Positions 1 to 9,034 of a stretch of 64,000 nt of DNA are shown piece after piece. The stretch's first letter is position 1. Every line of letters starts with the position of its first letter. The notes below the pieces were generated by a model that searched no databases, was not told the DNA's origin, and saw only the letters and a program-made list of their open reading frames with translations. Origin of the DNA: Dolichospermum flos-aquae CCAP 1403/13F (GTDB lineage Bacteria > Cyanobacteriota > Cyanobacteriia > Cyanobacteriales > Nostocaceae); NCBI RefSeq assembly GCF_012516395.1, contig NZ_CP051206.1, positions 2,462,501 through 2,526,500 of the forward strand, in the 5' to 3' direction. The translations under genes and the position numbers were made by a program.

Positions 1-2
1 TT

Positions 3-452
3 GAGTCAGCAATTTCTGATTTACCCGAATACACTCGAATATCAGAGATTAATCACGAGTGGACTAAACATTCACAGGAGTATATGGAACGTCTTGCTCA
101 AGTTCCTCCTGGTGGTTCATTATATGAAAAATATGTTGATGCTTTCAAAAGACAATATCCTGGTAAACCAAGTATGACTGTGAAAGAAAATCATGGTGGT
201 ACACATATTCACCCGTATTTAAACCGTGTGATTTCGGCTAGGGAAATGGCAAGATTGCAAACATTTCCTGATTCATTTATTTTTGAAGGTAGTATGAAAA
301 AAGCGATGTGGCAAATTGGTAATGCTGTACCACCACGTTTAGCAGAGTGTATTGGTTATGCACTGATTCCTTACTTAAATGATATTGCAATTAACAGAAA
401 ACAATCTGCTAATTTACCTCATTTTCATCAACCTGAGATAGTTTGTGATTAA
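3..452 (+). CDS. DNA (cytosine-5) methyltransferase, C-terminal part (5' end outside window)
   Basis: The reading frame is open from the first complete codon of the window, so the true start lies upstream. The visible 149 residues match the C-terminal part of a 5-methylcytosine methyltransferase: AISDLP near the edge resembles motif VIII context, the segment around VISAREMARLQTFPD is motif IX, and QIGNAVPP is the hallmark of motif X. The catalytic PC motif is in the missing part. The gene faces the restriction endonuclease gene on the other strand and their 3' ends overlap by 44 bp, so this is the modification half of a Type II system with the next two genes. The family call is firm; the target sequence cannot be read here. 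Confidence 0.88.
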   Translation, partial: ESAISDLPEYTRISEINHEWTKHSQEYMERLAQVPPGGSLYEKYVDAFKRQYPGKPSMTVKENHGGTHIHPYLNRVISAREMARLQTFPDSFIFEGSMKKAMWQIGNAVPPRLAECIGYALIPYLNDIAINRKQSANLPHFHQPEIVCD

Positions 453-1149
453 GTGCATTACGCCAAGCTTCAAAATCATACCAGCCACAACCAATACAAC
501 CTTCCTCCGCTTTATCACCTCGCTGATGTTGGGAAGGCCAATCTTCACCTGATTGATACCAGAATTTTATGCCAAAAGGTGTACCGCGTTTACCAGTTTT
601 AATACAACGTTCACAACTTCTCGATTTTAAAAGATTATGATTCCCAGAATCGTCTTTCTTGAGTAATTGAAACTTTTCTCTAATTTCGGTTTCACTCATA
701 GATGGTAAATTTGGAGTCTCACTTTTTCCCCAACGTCCCATTGGAAACCTATGATCAATAACTAGGTTTTGCTGCTCTCTTTTTCTTTGCTCTATTGCAT
801 CTGTATATGAATACACTTGGAAAATTCTTTGAACTAAAGAATCTGGTATATTAGCATGAGTAATTGCTTCTTGCCTTTCTCCTGTCCATCTATCCCAATA
901 TGTTTTCTCTAGACAAACTTTGCAATATTCAATTTTATTTTCAATTACAAGCCCAAGACGCTTTTTATTTCCACGTTTTAATCCTTGTATTCCTCCTTTA
1001 CCTGCATACTGACCTGATCCGATAGGTTTTCCCTCATGTATACGACAATGCCATTTTCTATCTGATAGAAGTTCAAAAACTTTTGATTGTAAGTCAGCAT
1101 TTTTAAGTTCGTCTTTAATTTTACTGATCAAATTTTCTTCTTCAGTCAT
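409..1149 (-). CDS. Probable Type II restriction endonuclease, HNH/zinc type
   Basis: A 246-residue protein that I assign as the restriction partner mainly from position: it follows the controller gene with an ATGA overlap (1146-1149) and converges on the methyltransferase with a 44-bp 3' overlap. The sequence supports a nuclease: IDHRFP followed by GNHNLLKSRSCERC looks like an HNH (beta-beta-alpha metal) core, and three CxxC pairs (YCKVC, SCERC, GCIGC) suggest zinc binding. I see no PD-(D/E)XK motif. The protein should cut DNA at the site protected by the neighbouring cytosine methylase. The HNH assignment is by eye; another nuclease fold is possible. Confidence 0.68.
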   Translation of the reverse strand: MTEEENLISKIKDELKNADLQSKVFELLSDRKWHCRIHEGKPIGSGQYAGKGGIQGLKRGNKKRLGLVIENKIEYCKVCLEKTYWDRWTGERQEAITHANIPDSLVQRIFQVYSYTDAIEQRKREQQNLVIDHRFPMGRWGKSETPNLPSMSETEIREKFQLLKKDDSGNHNLLKSRSCERCIKTGKRGTPFGIKFWYQSGEDWPSQHQRGDKAEEGCIGCGWYDFEAWRNALNHKLSQVDENEVN

Positions 1150-1394
1150 TTTATTGTATCAGCTTCGATTTCTAAATTTGTTAAAAGAGTAGAAACACTA
1201 ATACCTAAGCCATCTGCAAGACTGACAAGAGCAGTGAGGGAAGGATTTCTGACTCCGCGTTCTACACCAGAAATGTATGTGCGGTCTAAGTTAGCACGTA
1301 GTCCTAACTCCTCTTGTGAAATTCCTAACTCCGTTCTGCGTTGTCTGACTAGATAACCTAAAGCATTCAGAATTTTTTGTTTTGATTCATCCAT
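1146..1394 (-). CDS. XRE-family transcriptional regulator, controller (C) protein of the R-M system
   Basis: An 82-residue protein almost wholly made of a Cro/C1-type helix-turn-helix: VRQRRTELGISQEELGLRANLDRTYISGVERG spans roughly residues 16-47, with the recognition helix near RTYISGVE. This size and the downstream overlap with the endonuclease gene are typical of C proteins, which activate the C-R transcript after a delay and repress it at high level, so the host is methylated before cutting begins. Tandem C-box-like sites lie 23-48 bases upstream of its start, supporting autoregulation. The start ATG at 1394 fits the family N-terminus. Confidence 0.85.
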   Translation of the reverse strand: MDESKQKILNALGYLVRQRRTELGISQEELGLRANLDRTYISGVERGVRNPSLTALVSLADGLGISVSTLLTNLEIEADTIK

Positions 1395-1416
1395 CTGCTG
1401 ATTTTGAGCGTTTATG

Positions 1417-1442
1417 GACTATCAGTCTACGGACGATGTGTC
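1417..1442 (-). promoter_or_regulatory. Tandem C-box operators upstream of the controller gene
   Basis: Two 11-bp dyads are seen: GACT-ATC-AGTC at 1417-1427, and a weaker GAC-N5-GTC at 1432-1442, separated by four bases. The first fits the GACT-N3-AGTC consensus known for C-protein binding sites, and a strong plus weak pair is the usual arrangement for activation followed by repression. Function is inferred from this match and from the position just upstream of the C gene. Confidence 0.65.
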
Positions 1443-1758
1443 ACCTTAAACAAGGAAATTCTCAAATTATAAATTGTGACAGCGAGGGTGCGAAATGTGG
1501 GTTACACGAAGCGGCACAGAATCATTAAATCCATTAATTCATCCGTCTTTATCGGCGTTTATCTGCGTTTATCTGCGGCCAATTATTCTGGAAATCTTAT
1601 TCTATGCAGTTTCATCTTAATTTAGTACAAGAACAACTACTTAAATTTATGATTGTCAGCAATAGCATATTCAAATTACACAACTCGGACAGGCAAGATG
1701 CCCGTCCCACAATGGTTTTATTTAAATATGGTCTGTAAATTAGAGATTTTTTAACTGA
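1443..1758. other. Intergenic region with dispersed repeats, no gene
   Basis: No convincing ORF. Around 1535-1580 is the low-complexity repeat containing GGCGTTTATCTGCGTTTATC, a dispersed motif in cyanobacterial genomes. At 1687-1707 is an inverted repeat GGACaGGCA-aga-TGCCcGTCC with one mismatch; a related sequence (GGCAAGATGCC) occurs near 16154. It lies 50 bp past the end of the helicase gene and might help end transcription, though it has no clear T-run. Confidence 0.5.
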
Positions 1759-4440
1759 TTACTCCATTGCTTCATTCACAGGGAATCTATCAATTAACTG
1801 CATCGCCCGTTGAGCATTTCGCCGCAACATATCTGGTAAATTAGGAACATGAGGAATCTGAGATAATAAATCCAGAGTGCGGCGTAAAATTCGCACTACG
1901 TCTCCTTCATCTAAAGTGGTTTTTTCACATAATACTTTCCACTCTACCCCTAATGCCCACTGTTCCACCAAAGAGATTAAGCTGATAAAACGAGTTTCCA
2001 AACCCACCGGTAAGGCTACCCCATGACGATACTGCACCTTTAATACAGAACGACGAATGGGTTGCAATGTTAACCAAGCTGCGTCCGCTTCTGGAGATAG
2101 ATTAAAGTCAACTTTTGTATCTGGACGGGGGCTTTCAGTCACCAAAGCGGCTATTACTGCTGCTAAGTTATGGGGACCAATATTATCTAACTCTCCACTG
2201 GACAGAACTAAACCTAACCATAATTCATTTTCACCGCGAATAGCCGCAGCAATTTGTCCTAATTTTGTGGGGACTAAATTATCTAAACATTCAAAGGATT
2301 GCAAGATTTCAATTAAACAGAGAAACTCTTCCCAATATCGTTGGGATTGTAATGATACTTGCTCTTGTAAATGTTCAAGTTCTGCTTCTAGTTCCACACA
2401 ACGCGCTCTATTTTTAAATATTTTGGCAATATTCCCCGATTTATAAATGGGATGGGTTTCTAACTGTTCTTGAACCGCAGTTAAGCGACTGAGTTGCTCC
2501 TGTACCTCTGTCGGTAGATGATTAAATTCTTCAGGATTGGGTATACTCTGAGCGATCGCTATCGTGCTTTCATCACCACGGATTGATTGTCCTCGTTTCA
2601 AGCTCAATTCTGAAGGTGGTATTAGCTCCGCTGGAACTTCTACCCGTGGTATTTCCGCATACATATCTAATATATCTGCTGAAGTTGCTACATACCAACG
2701 GTTATTTTGCCCTAAGCAGACAAAGTAAGATGTTTCACCCACACTCACGGCTTTGTCAACCAACACTACTGTTATCGGTAGGGGTGACATGGCGTTTCTG
2801 TCGTTGAGACTCAACATAGTTCCAGATATGGCAAAATCTAGCATCATTGCCAGTTGTGCCTGTCTATCTTCCTGTGCTTGTTCTTGCAAGGTTTTGAAAA
2901 TTTGCCGTTCTACTTTCAGCCGTTGACGCAATTTTTCATATTGCATCAATTCATTTTCATCAATAGCTGCCAATTGTGACTGAATTTGCGATAATTCGCC
3001 TTGAACTTGCGCCAGTTCTTCAAAATCTGGTTGCAAATGCAAGTTGGACATATATTGTCCAAAACTCCGTTCTATCAGTTCTCTGGCTTTTTCTATGGTG
3101 TGAGTTTGCAGCAGGTTCAATACCATGCCGTAACTGGGTGTAAACTGACTAACTAAGGGATCAGCCTTAGATGTAGCTAGATAAGACGCTTCTTTAGCTC
3201 CTTCAAAGGGTGTCTGCAATGTCACTACATAACCTTGGAGATCCATGCCCCGACGACCAGCGCGACCTGCCATTTGCAGGAATTCCGAAGCATTGAGTAA
3301 GCGGTGTCCATTATCAGTCCGCTTAGACAAAGTAGAAATTACTGTTGTCCGGGCGGGCATATTAATTCCCGCTGCTAAGGTTTCGGTGGCAAATACGACT
3401 TTAATTAATCCCTGTTGGAACAGTTCTTCGACAAATCCTTTCCAGGCTGGTAAAATCCCGGCATGATGGGCAGCTATGCCTCGATACAGTGGGGCAACTT
3501 GTCCAGCCCTGCCAGCATCGGGGTTTTTGCGTAAAAATTCATCAATTTGTTGCCGCAGGATTTGGGACTCATCATTATTAACTAACCATAAATCACCAAC
3601 TTCTTCGACAGCTTTATCACAGCCCCGACGACTGAAAATAAAATAAATTGCAGGGAGCATATCCCGTTCTTGCAGTTGGCTGAGGGTATAAATAATACCG
3701 GGCGGTTCTGGTCTACCAGCTTTGCCTTTTTCCCAATATCCTTTTTTAGCCTTTTTGACTAAGCGGGGATTAATTTTGGTATTGGTTTCATTTAATAACG
3801 GAAATAATCCTTTGGGATTACAAAAGTTAAATTCTAGGGGAACGGGGCGAAAATCGGAGTAAATCAGGTCTGTTGGCCCATGAACATGATTTAACCAACT
3901 GGTAAGTTGATCACTGTTGGCAACGGTAGCGGAAAGGGCTACAAGTTGGACGCTGCGGGGACAGTAGATGATGGATTCTTCCCACACTGTACCGCGTTGG
4001 CGATCGTTCATGTAGTGGCACTCATCTAGCACCACAGCCTCAACATCGGTTAAGGAGATGCCGATTTGACCTATGGGTGTACCATAGAGCATATTGCGGA
4101 AAATTTCTGTGGTCATGACTAAAATTGGTGCATCCCTGTGAATGGAAGCGTCTCCGGTGAGGAGTCCAACTTGATCAAAGCCAAATTTTTCGCGGAAGTC
4201 TCGAAGTTTTTGATTAGATAATGCCTTTAAGGGAGTGGTGTAAAATACCCGTTTCCCGCGAGATAAGGCACGATAGATAGCATATTCCCCGATGAGGGTC
4301 TTTCCTGAGCCTGTGGGCGCACAGACGACTACTGAACGGTCAGCATTGAGGGAAGCGATCGCTTCTTTCTGGAATTGATCTAATTCAAAGGGGAAGATTG
4401 ACCCAAGGTCAATTTCATTAGCGAAGGCAGAATAATTCAC
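1759..4440 (-). CDS. Ski2/Mtr4-like superfamily II DEAD/DEAH RNA helicase with DSHCT domain
   Basis: An 893-residue helicase. Walker A is APTGSGKT (about residues 41-48), motif II is the DEVH-type variant DECH (about 137), motif III is SAT, and motif VI is QMAGRAGRRG. A long helical region and a C-terminal DSHCT-type domain follow, as in Ski2/Mtr4 helicases and the chloroplast protein ISE2. Such proteins unwind structured RNA for processing or decay in the cytoplasm. The length is normal for cyanobacterial members and all motifs look intact. It stands alone as a leftward unit between the R-M genes and a DUF29 gene, with no obvious partner. The exact substrate in cyanobacteria is not evident. 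Confidence 0.9.
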   Translation of the reverse strand: MNYSAFANEIDLGSIFPFELDQFQKEAIASLNADRSVVVCAPTGSGKTLIGEYAIYRALSRGKRVFYTTPLKALSNQKLRDFREKFGFDQVGLLTGDASIHRDAPILVMTTEIFRNMLYGTPIGQIGISLTDVEAVVLDECHYMNDRQRGTVWEESIIYCPRSVQLVALSATVANSDQLTSWLNHVHGPTDLIYSDFRPVPLEFNFCNPKGLFPLLNETNTKINPRLVKKAKKGYWEKGKAGRPEPPGIIYTLSQLQERDMLPAIYFIFSRRGCDKAVEEVGDLWLVNNDESQILRQQIDEFLRKNPDAGRAGQVAPLYRGIAAHHAGILPAWKGFVEELFQQGLIKVVFATETLAAGINMPARTTVISTLSKRTDNGHRLLNASEFLQMAGRAGRRGMDLQGYVVTLQTPFEGAKEASYLATSKADPLVSQFTPSYGMVLNLLQTHTIEKARELIERSFGQYMSNLHLQPDFEELAQVQGELSQIQSQLAAIDENELMQYEKLRQRLKVERQIFKTLQEQAQEDRQAQLAMMLDFAISGTMLSLNDRNAMSPLPITVVLVDKAVSVGETSYFVCLGQNNRWYVATSADILDMYAEIPRVEVPAELIPPSELSLKRGQSIRGDESTIAIAQSIPNPEEFNHLPTEVQEQLSRLTAVQEQLETHPIYKSGNIAKIFKNRARCVELEAELEHLQEQVSLQSQRYWEEFLCLIEILQSFECLDNLVPTKLGQIAAAIRGENELWLGLVLSSGELDNIGPHNLAAVIAALVTESPRPDTKVDFNLSPEADAAWLTLQPIRRSVLKVQYRHGVALPVGLETRFISLISLVEQWALGVEWKVLCEKTTLDEGDVVRILRRTLDLLSQIPHVPNLPDMLRRNAQRAMQLIDRFPVNEAME

Positions 4441-4600
4441 TCAATCATAATTTACAAGCAGACTATCCACTATCATAACGTGATTAGTGGTTTCCTACGT
4501 TGACATGAAAAGCGCAAGTTGTGAAGGTATGACTGAGCTTTTTTTAATTACTTTACTATTTCGGCAATTTTGCGGAGAACTCGATAGGTAATTACACTGA

Positions 4601-5035
4601 CTACTTCCGCCAAGAAGTTTGTTGCAAAATTTGATCTATTTCTTGAGGAAAAGGACAATCATCAGGAAAAGAAAAAGATTGATAATCAGAGTTCTCTCGC
4701 AGAGTCGTTAATGCGCTGATATAACATTCTATAAATATTTCATCCCAATACGGTCTTAAGCTGGGAGAGTCTTCCAATAAGCCTTTCAATTCTCGCTGAC
4801 TACGCTTAATTGTTTCTGTCCAACCACGATAGTCTTGAACGTAGTCTGAATAACAAAGTTTAAGACAATGTTCTAACATTGTGATGAGCCGATTTCGCAA
4901 TTCTCGCTTTTGACTCCTTCCCAAACTTTCAATCTCCTCAATTAAGTCTTCCCAGTCAACACTATGATAATTTTGCTCTTTCAATAGATTAATTGTCTCT
5001 TCAATCCAGAGGGCGTAATCTGTTTGGGTTAGCAT
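4601..5035 (-). CDS. DUF29 family protein
   Basis: A 144-residue helical protein matching the DUF29 pattern common in cyanobacteria: an N-terminal YALWIEETINLLK, the conserved DWEDLIEEIESLGRSQKREL block, and a central EHCLKLCY followed by W-T-I-RSQREL. The function of DUF29 is unknown; the genes often occur as paralogues near mobile or toxin-antitoxin genes. It runs leftward downstream of a PD-(D/E)XK-like gene with a 34-bp gap, so the two may be co-transcribed. Nothing in it looks broken. Confidence 0.85.
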   Translation of the reverse strand: MLTQTDYALWIEETINLLKEQNYHSVDWEDLIEEIESLGRSQKRELRNRLITMLEHCLKLCYSDYVQDYRGWTETIKRSQRELKGLLEDSPSLRPYWDEIFIECYISALTTLRENSDYQSFSFPDDCPFPQEIDQILQQTSWRK

Positions 5036-5069
5036 AGTATTTTTCCTCTTTCCCTAATTTTACACTTTT

Positions 5070-5693
5070 TTACCATTTTACTATTTCGGCAATTTTGCAC
5101 AGAACTCGACAGGCAGATTCTAATTCGCTTTGGGTAGATAGTGGGGCAAATACTCGTGATATGGCATAGTGTTTATTTTCTAGTTTGACAAATACAATAT
5201 CATCGCCATTGGTTAACATTCCAAAGTTGGGTAGATCAGTATTGGGACTAGCCATTAAGTAAGCCAGGGTTTGTGGCAATGCTGACCACACTGATAACAT
5301 GGTTTTTTTTGATTCTAAAACGATTACCCATAGTTGATCTTGCAATACCAGTAAATCTATTCGACCCTGGAGGGTTTCTTCGCTATCAGCTATTGTTATT
5401 TGTACAGATTCTTCTGCTTTGATGCGAAAAGGTGGATCATATAAACCTGCAACGGTCAGCAATGGAGAAACGAGTAATAGCATTACTGTACTTTCTAATA
5501 AATGCCCACCTGAACGATGATAAATATAACGTTTCCAGAGAATTTCTAGGTTAGTGCGGTCATTGGGATTAATTTCAGGTAATTGATTATGCCATTCTGT
5601 AAAAAAATCCTCTGATTCACTGCGACTCAAGCCAAATCGTTTTTCTGCTTCAGCGATGGTGGTGATAGTTTCAGTAACGGCTAGTGTTTGCAT
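5070..5693 (-). CDS. PD-(D/E)XK-superfamily-like protein (Type I R-subunit-like small protein)
   Basis: A 207-residue protein. Residues about 125-145 read GRIDLLVLQDQLWVIVLESKK, a D-x(n)-ExK arrangement typical of PD-(D/E)XK nuclease folds; annotators often label this cyanobacterial family as restriction endonuclease subunit R. It has no helicase or specificity partner here, so a complete Type I enzyme can be excluded. It precedes the DUF29 gene in the same direction, and a HicB-like remnant lies just upstream. The nuclease fold is inferred from one motif; activity is uncertain. Confidence 0.6.
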   Translation of the reverse strand: MQTLAVTETITTIAEAEKRFGLSRSESEDFFTEWHNQLPEINPNDRTNLEILWKRYIYHRSGGHLLESTVMLLLVSPLLTVAGLYDPPFRIKAEESVQITIADSEETLQGRIDLLVLQDQLWVIVLESKKTMLSVWSALPQTLAYLMASPNTDLPNFGMLTNGDDIVFVKLENKHYAISRVFAPLSTQSELESACRVLCKIAEIVKW

Positions 5694-5720
5694 GGTGGAT
5701 TTTTGTCTCAGTAGTTGTGG

Positions 5721-5831
5721 TTATATCGTCACTGCGACTTTACCAACTTCTGTGGATGGTTCGGGTATGGGTTGTCCATCTTCTAGAAAATCAGAAAAAT
5801 TACTCCAGTGCGTGTGATATACTGTGGGCAT
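5721..5831 (-). pseudogene. HicB-like antitoxin remnant
   Basis: A 36-codon frame whose translation includes FSDFLEDGQPIPEPS and ends GKVAVTI. LEDGxPIPEPS is the typical C-terminal stretch of HicB antitoxins. The N-terminal HicB body and any HicA toxin are absent, so this looks like the tail of a lost hicAB locus. The match is to a short motif only. Confidence 0.4.
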
Positions 5832-5879
5832 CAAAAAAATTTAGATATTCATTATGTCTAAAGATTGATCATTAGTTAA

Positions 5880-6626
5880 ATGTCCTACAATATGCAAACC
5901 TATAACTTAACTGATAGTCAGAAAAATATTTTGAAATGGATTGTTGAGCAGGTTAGTGCAGGAAAGCTTGACGAGGAAGAGATTTGGGTGATATGGACTA
6001 TGCAAGGAACGTCCCTTGTTGGATATGAAGATAATGTTCCTGAAATAAAAAAAACAACTCTTGATGCACTAGTGCAAAATCACTGTCTTACCTGTTCTAA
6101 AAGGTCTGCCAATGAGTACAAATGTTGTCTTACCAGCCGAGCTTATGAAGCAGTTAGTTCCAACTTCAATGTACCTAACTTATCAGCAGTTCCTCACTTA
6201 ATTCCCTTAACCGAAGTAGAACATTTAGATTCTGAACTATGGGAAAGATGTCGCTTCTCATTAAGCACGGGAGGTACTGATCCTAAAGCATGGGATAAAG
6301 CGGTTCGGACAGCAACAGTTGTTTTAGAAGAACGTTTGCGAAAACTTGGCAAAACAGAAGCTATCAACCCAGATGCGACAGGTGAAACCATTGTTAATTT
6401 TATTTTTTCTGGCAAGCATCCGATTCTGAGTGGCAAACTCGAAGATAAAAAACTAAAAGCTTATCGAGATTTGTATGCAGGTATGATGTCTGTTTTTCGC
6501 AATTCATACGCACACCGCATCGTAGATCCCAGTCCAGAGATAGGCGGAGCAATTATTGTGTTTATCGATCTGCTCTTGAAAATGTTAGAAGACATCAACT
6601 GGGATGCAACTGAGGACGAGGTATAA
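5880..6626 (+). CDS. TIGR02391 (Ymh) family protein
   Basis: A 248-residue protein. The C-terminal half (about 115-240) carries the TIGR02391 pattern: LWERCRFSLSTGGTDPKAWD, VLEERLRKLG, then FRNSYAHRIVDPSPE near the end. The N-terminal 100 residues are a different, helical, probably winged-helix-like part. The molecular role is not established; homologues are small proteins found sporadically in accessory and phage-related regions, which fits its neighbours (R-M genes, TA pair). It is monocistronic. A second in-frame ATG four codons downstream (5892) could equally be the start. Confidence 0.75.
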   Translation: MSYNMQTYNLTDSQKNILKWIVEQVSAGKLDEEEIWVIWTMQGTSLVGYEDNVPEIKKTTLDALVQNHCLTCSKRSANEYKCCLTSRAYEAVSSNFNVPNLSAVPHLIPLTEVEHLDSELWERCRFSLSTGGTDPKAWDKAVRTATVVLEERLRKLGKTEAINPDATGETIVNFIFSGKHPILSGKLEDKKLKAYRDLYAGMMSVFRNSYAHRIVDPSPEIGGAIIVFIDLLLKMLEDINWDATEDEV

Positions 6627-6872
6627 AAATCCTGCTGCACACAGATCGTATCAAAATAGTTTTCTGAAAACGCGAATTTACTAGAAGCAAATGAATTCTG
6701 TTGCGTAGTCAATATCATAGTATCACATATCAAACATGGTGCGATCGCAAATCTTATAAAGTAAGTTGTAGAAATTTGTTGCTTTCAATTGCAGCCTTGG
6801 GAAGTTCAGTCAAAAAGAGTGATAATGGAAAAGATTAACGCAGCCATTTCTGGTTTCCCAATTTAATCAGCT

Positions 6873-7103
6873 ATGCAAAACCTCACCAGAATTACCCGTA
6901 ACCCAGAAGTAATGGGCGGCAAACCCTGCATCCGGGGAATGCGTGTCACAGTTGGTACTATCGTTGGACTAATGGCATCTGGACACAGTGCAAATGATAT
7001 TCTCAAGGCTTACCCATACCTTGAAGAAGCAGATATCTATGAAGCTCTTGCCTATGCTGCATGGCGGGCTGAAGAAATTGAAGTCCCGTTGATAAGTGCA
7101 TGA
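6873..7103 (+). CDS. DUF433 antitoxin-like protein
   Basis: A 76-residue DUF433 protein: ITRNPEVMGGKPCIRGMRVTV at residues 5-25 is the family signature, followed by a helix-turn-helix-like segment ending YPYLEEADIYEALAYAAWRAEE. DUF433 proteins are small DNA-binding proteins, typically the antitoxin partner of a DUF5615 PIN-like toxin. Its stop overlaps the start of the next gene (ATGA, 7100-7103), showing translational coupling to exactly such a gene. Confidence 0.9.
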   Translation: MQNLTRITRNPEVMGGKPCIRGMRVTVGTIVGLMASGHSANDILKAYPYLEEADIYEALAYAAWRAEEIEVPLISA

Positions 7104-7471
7104 AAATTTTGATTGATATGAATCTTTCCCCCGATTGGGTAGCGGTTTTTGGGAGGTATAATATTATCGCTGTCCATTGGTCTACCGTTGGCGATACCCG
7201 TGAGAAAGATTCGGTAATTATGGAGTGGGCAAGAACTAATGGATATATCGTCTTTACCCACGATTTAGACTTCGGTTCTCTGTTAGCTGCCACGGGTGCA
7301 AATACTCCCAGTGTTATTCAGGTTCGGACTCAGGATATTTTGCCTAGTAGCATTGAAAATATAGTAATTTCAGCCCTGAACCAGTTTGAATCTTCTCTTT
7401 TTTCCGGTGCGTTGCTAACAGTTGACAAAGCCCAATCTAGGGTGCGTATTTTACCCACTAAACGTGGTTAA
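7100..7471 (+). CDS. DUF5615 PIN-like toxin
   Basis: A 123-residue PIN-like protein of the DUF5615 (Mut7-C-like) type. It begins MKILIDMNLSPDW with the first catalytic-type Asp, has the THDLDFG motif near residues 54-60, and TPSVIQVRTQD further on. Members are predicted RNases acting as toxins. It overlaps the DUF433 gene by four bases, the standard antitoxin-toxin order. All acidic positions expected for metal binding appear present, so it may be active and held in check by its partner. Confidence 0.88.
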   Translation: MKILIDMNLSPDWVAVFGRYNIIAVHWSTVGDTREKDSVIMEWARTNGYIVFTHDLDFGSLLAATGANTPSVIQVRTQDILPSSIENIVISALNQFESSLFSGALLTVDKAQSRVRILPTKRG

Positions 7472-7558
7472 GAGGGAGTGGATATTTCTGGGTTTTCAAC
7501 CATAAACCGCTGTATTTTGTAATTTCCCGTGCTGCATATCATAAAAAAACTTCACTTA

Positions 7559-8374
7559 TCACCCTTTCCCCAATTCCTGAGCGCGTTCTTTCGAGGCTTT
7601 GACGGCTTCAATGATAGCGGAACGAAAACCGGCTTTTTCCAAGGCGCTGACACCGGCAATGGTTGTCCCACCAGGACTGGTAACTCTATCCTTGAGTTCC
7701 GCTGGGTGGATTTTTGTTTCTTGTAACAGTGTGGCTGTTCCTAAGACCGTTTGTACAGCTAGTTGTTGAGCGATCGCTCTTGGTAAACCCACAGCCACAC
7801 CCCCATCAGCTAAAGCTTCGATCATCAATGCCACATAAGCCGGTCCACTACCAGATAATCCTGTCACTGCATCCATGAGACTTTCCGATACTTCCACCAC
7901 TTCCCCCACAGCGGTAAAAATCTGCTGTGCTGTTTGTTGGTGATGGAGATGAGTATAAGCACCTAAAGAAATTGCGGTTACACCTGCACCTACTGTAGCG
8001 GGAGTGTTAGGCATAGCCCGAATTATGGGAACTTGGGGAAAGGCTGCTTCTAATTGTTTTAAAGTTACACCCGCGAGGATAGAAATGATCAGGGGTGAAT
8101 GTTCTGTGGGCAGGATATCTACTAATTCTTGGGCTACAGCACTAAATATTTGGGGTTTGATTGCCAACATCACCGCTGTTTTTGCTGCCCCTAACACCAA
8201 GCTATTATCCGTAGTTACAACCACCCCATATTGCTGCTCTAAATAGCCGCGACGTTCAGCCTGGGGTTCACTGACGATGATTTCTGAGCCTTGATAAATA
8301 CCACTGACAATAAGGCGGGATAATAGAGCTTCTCCCATTACCCCACCGCCAATTAAGCCAAATTTTATATTCAT
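7559..8374 (-). CDS. proC: Pyrroline-5-carboxylate reductase
   Basis: A 271-residue enzyme reducing pyrroline-5-carboxylate to proline with NAD(P)H, the last step of proline synthesis in the cytoplasm. The N-terminal Rossmann motif is GLIGGGVMGEALLSRL (residues 6-21), RAMPNTPATVGAG is the substrate-binding block, and the C-terminal signature LSGSGPAYV lies near 170-180, followed by VTSPGGTTIAG. Length is standard. It follows sepF with a 57-bp gap in the same direction, an order seen in other cyanobacteria and reminiscent of the sepF/yggS region of Gram-positives. Confidence 0.95.
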   Translation of the reverse strand: MNIKFGLIGGGVMGEALLSRLIVSGIYQGSEIIVSEPQAERRGYLEQQYGVVVTTDNSLVLGAAKTAVMLAIKPQIFSAVAQELVDILPTEHSPLIISILAGVTLKQLEAAFPQVPIIRAMPNTPATVGAGVTAISLGAYTHLHHQQTAQQIFTAVGEVVEVSESLMDAVTGLSGSGPAYVALMIEALADGGVAVGLPRAIAQQLAVQTVLGTATLLQETKIHPAELKDRVTSPGGTTIAGVSALEKAGFRSAIIEAVKASKERAQELGKG

Positions 8375-8431
8375 TTTGATTAGTCACTAGTTAGTGGTCA
8401 ATTAATTATCAGAACTAATGACTAATTTACC

Positions 8432-9034
8432 TTACTGTGCCATCCGAGTGGGTTCATTTCCCCAAGCGGTCGTTGCTGCTGTCGCTGCGGGACGAGCGGG
8501 ACGAGCTTGGCTGATAGGCACTTCATGTATTAAACCACCTTGAGTGCTAACTTGCACGCAACTGGGAGTAAACAAGAAGATGCTTTCACCAATTCGTTCT
8601 TGATGTCCGTCTAAGGCATAAGTACCACCGGCAACAAAGTCAACTGCACGTTGAGCTTGGTCGGGGTCCATAATGGTCAAGTTTAATACTACTGATTTGC
8701 GTTCGCGCAGTGCTTGAATCGCTTGGGGCATTTCTTCAAATGTGCGAGGTTCGAGGACTAGAACTTCAGAGATTCCATTAATTGCGCCTGGCATACCAAT
8801 AACGTTACTCATAGGTTTGGATACTGTTGCAGCTACTTCTTCTGTACTGGTAGGTGGATTTTCCCGCCAACGCCGATTGGCAGGAGTGGCTTCCTGTGGC
8901 GCTGGTTGAGGATTTTCTTGCTGATAGATGTTTTGATAGTTATTGGCTGTATCAGCTTCTTCTTCGTAGTATTCGTATTCTACCTGCTCATTCAAACCAA
9001 CAAAGTCCCTGAGTTTGGAAAATATATTACTCAT
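8432..9034 (-). CDS. sepF: Cell division protein SepF (Cdv2)
   Basis: A 200-residue SepF. An N-terminal amphipathic segment ([16 protein letters not shown]) should bind the membrane, an acidic and proline-rich linker follows, and the conserved core (about 85-170) contains [48 protein letters not shown] and FLFTPS. SepF polymerises and tethers FtsZ to the membrane at the division site. The Ala/Thr-rich C-terminal tail is normal for cyanobacteria. It lies between pipY and proC on the same strand, but a 350-bp gap upstream suggests its own promoter. Confidence 0.95.
   Translation of the reverse strand: MSNIFSKLRDFVGLNEQVEYEYYEEEADTANNYQNIYQQENPQPAPQEATPANRRWRENPPTSTEEVAATVSKPMSNVIGMPGAINGISEVLVLEPRTFEEMPQAIQALRERKSVVLNLTIMDPDQAQRAVDFVAGGTYALDGHQERIGESIFLFTPSCVQVSTQGGLIHEVPISQARPARPAATAATTAWGNEPTRMAQ

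Noticed and set aside
5070-5693. Possible Type I restriction system
   Set aside because: Only a small nuclease-like protein is present; no helicase motor, HsdM or HsdS nearby.
5684-5875. 63-codon plus-strand frame
   Set aside because: Overlaps the start of the PD-(D/E)XK-like gene and the HicB remnant, which explain the sequence better on the other strand.
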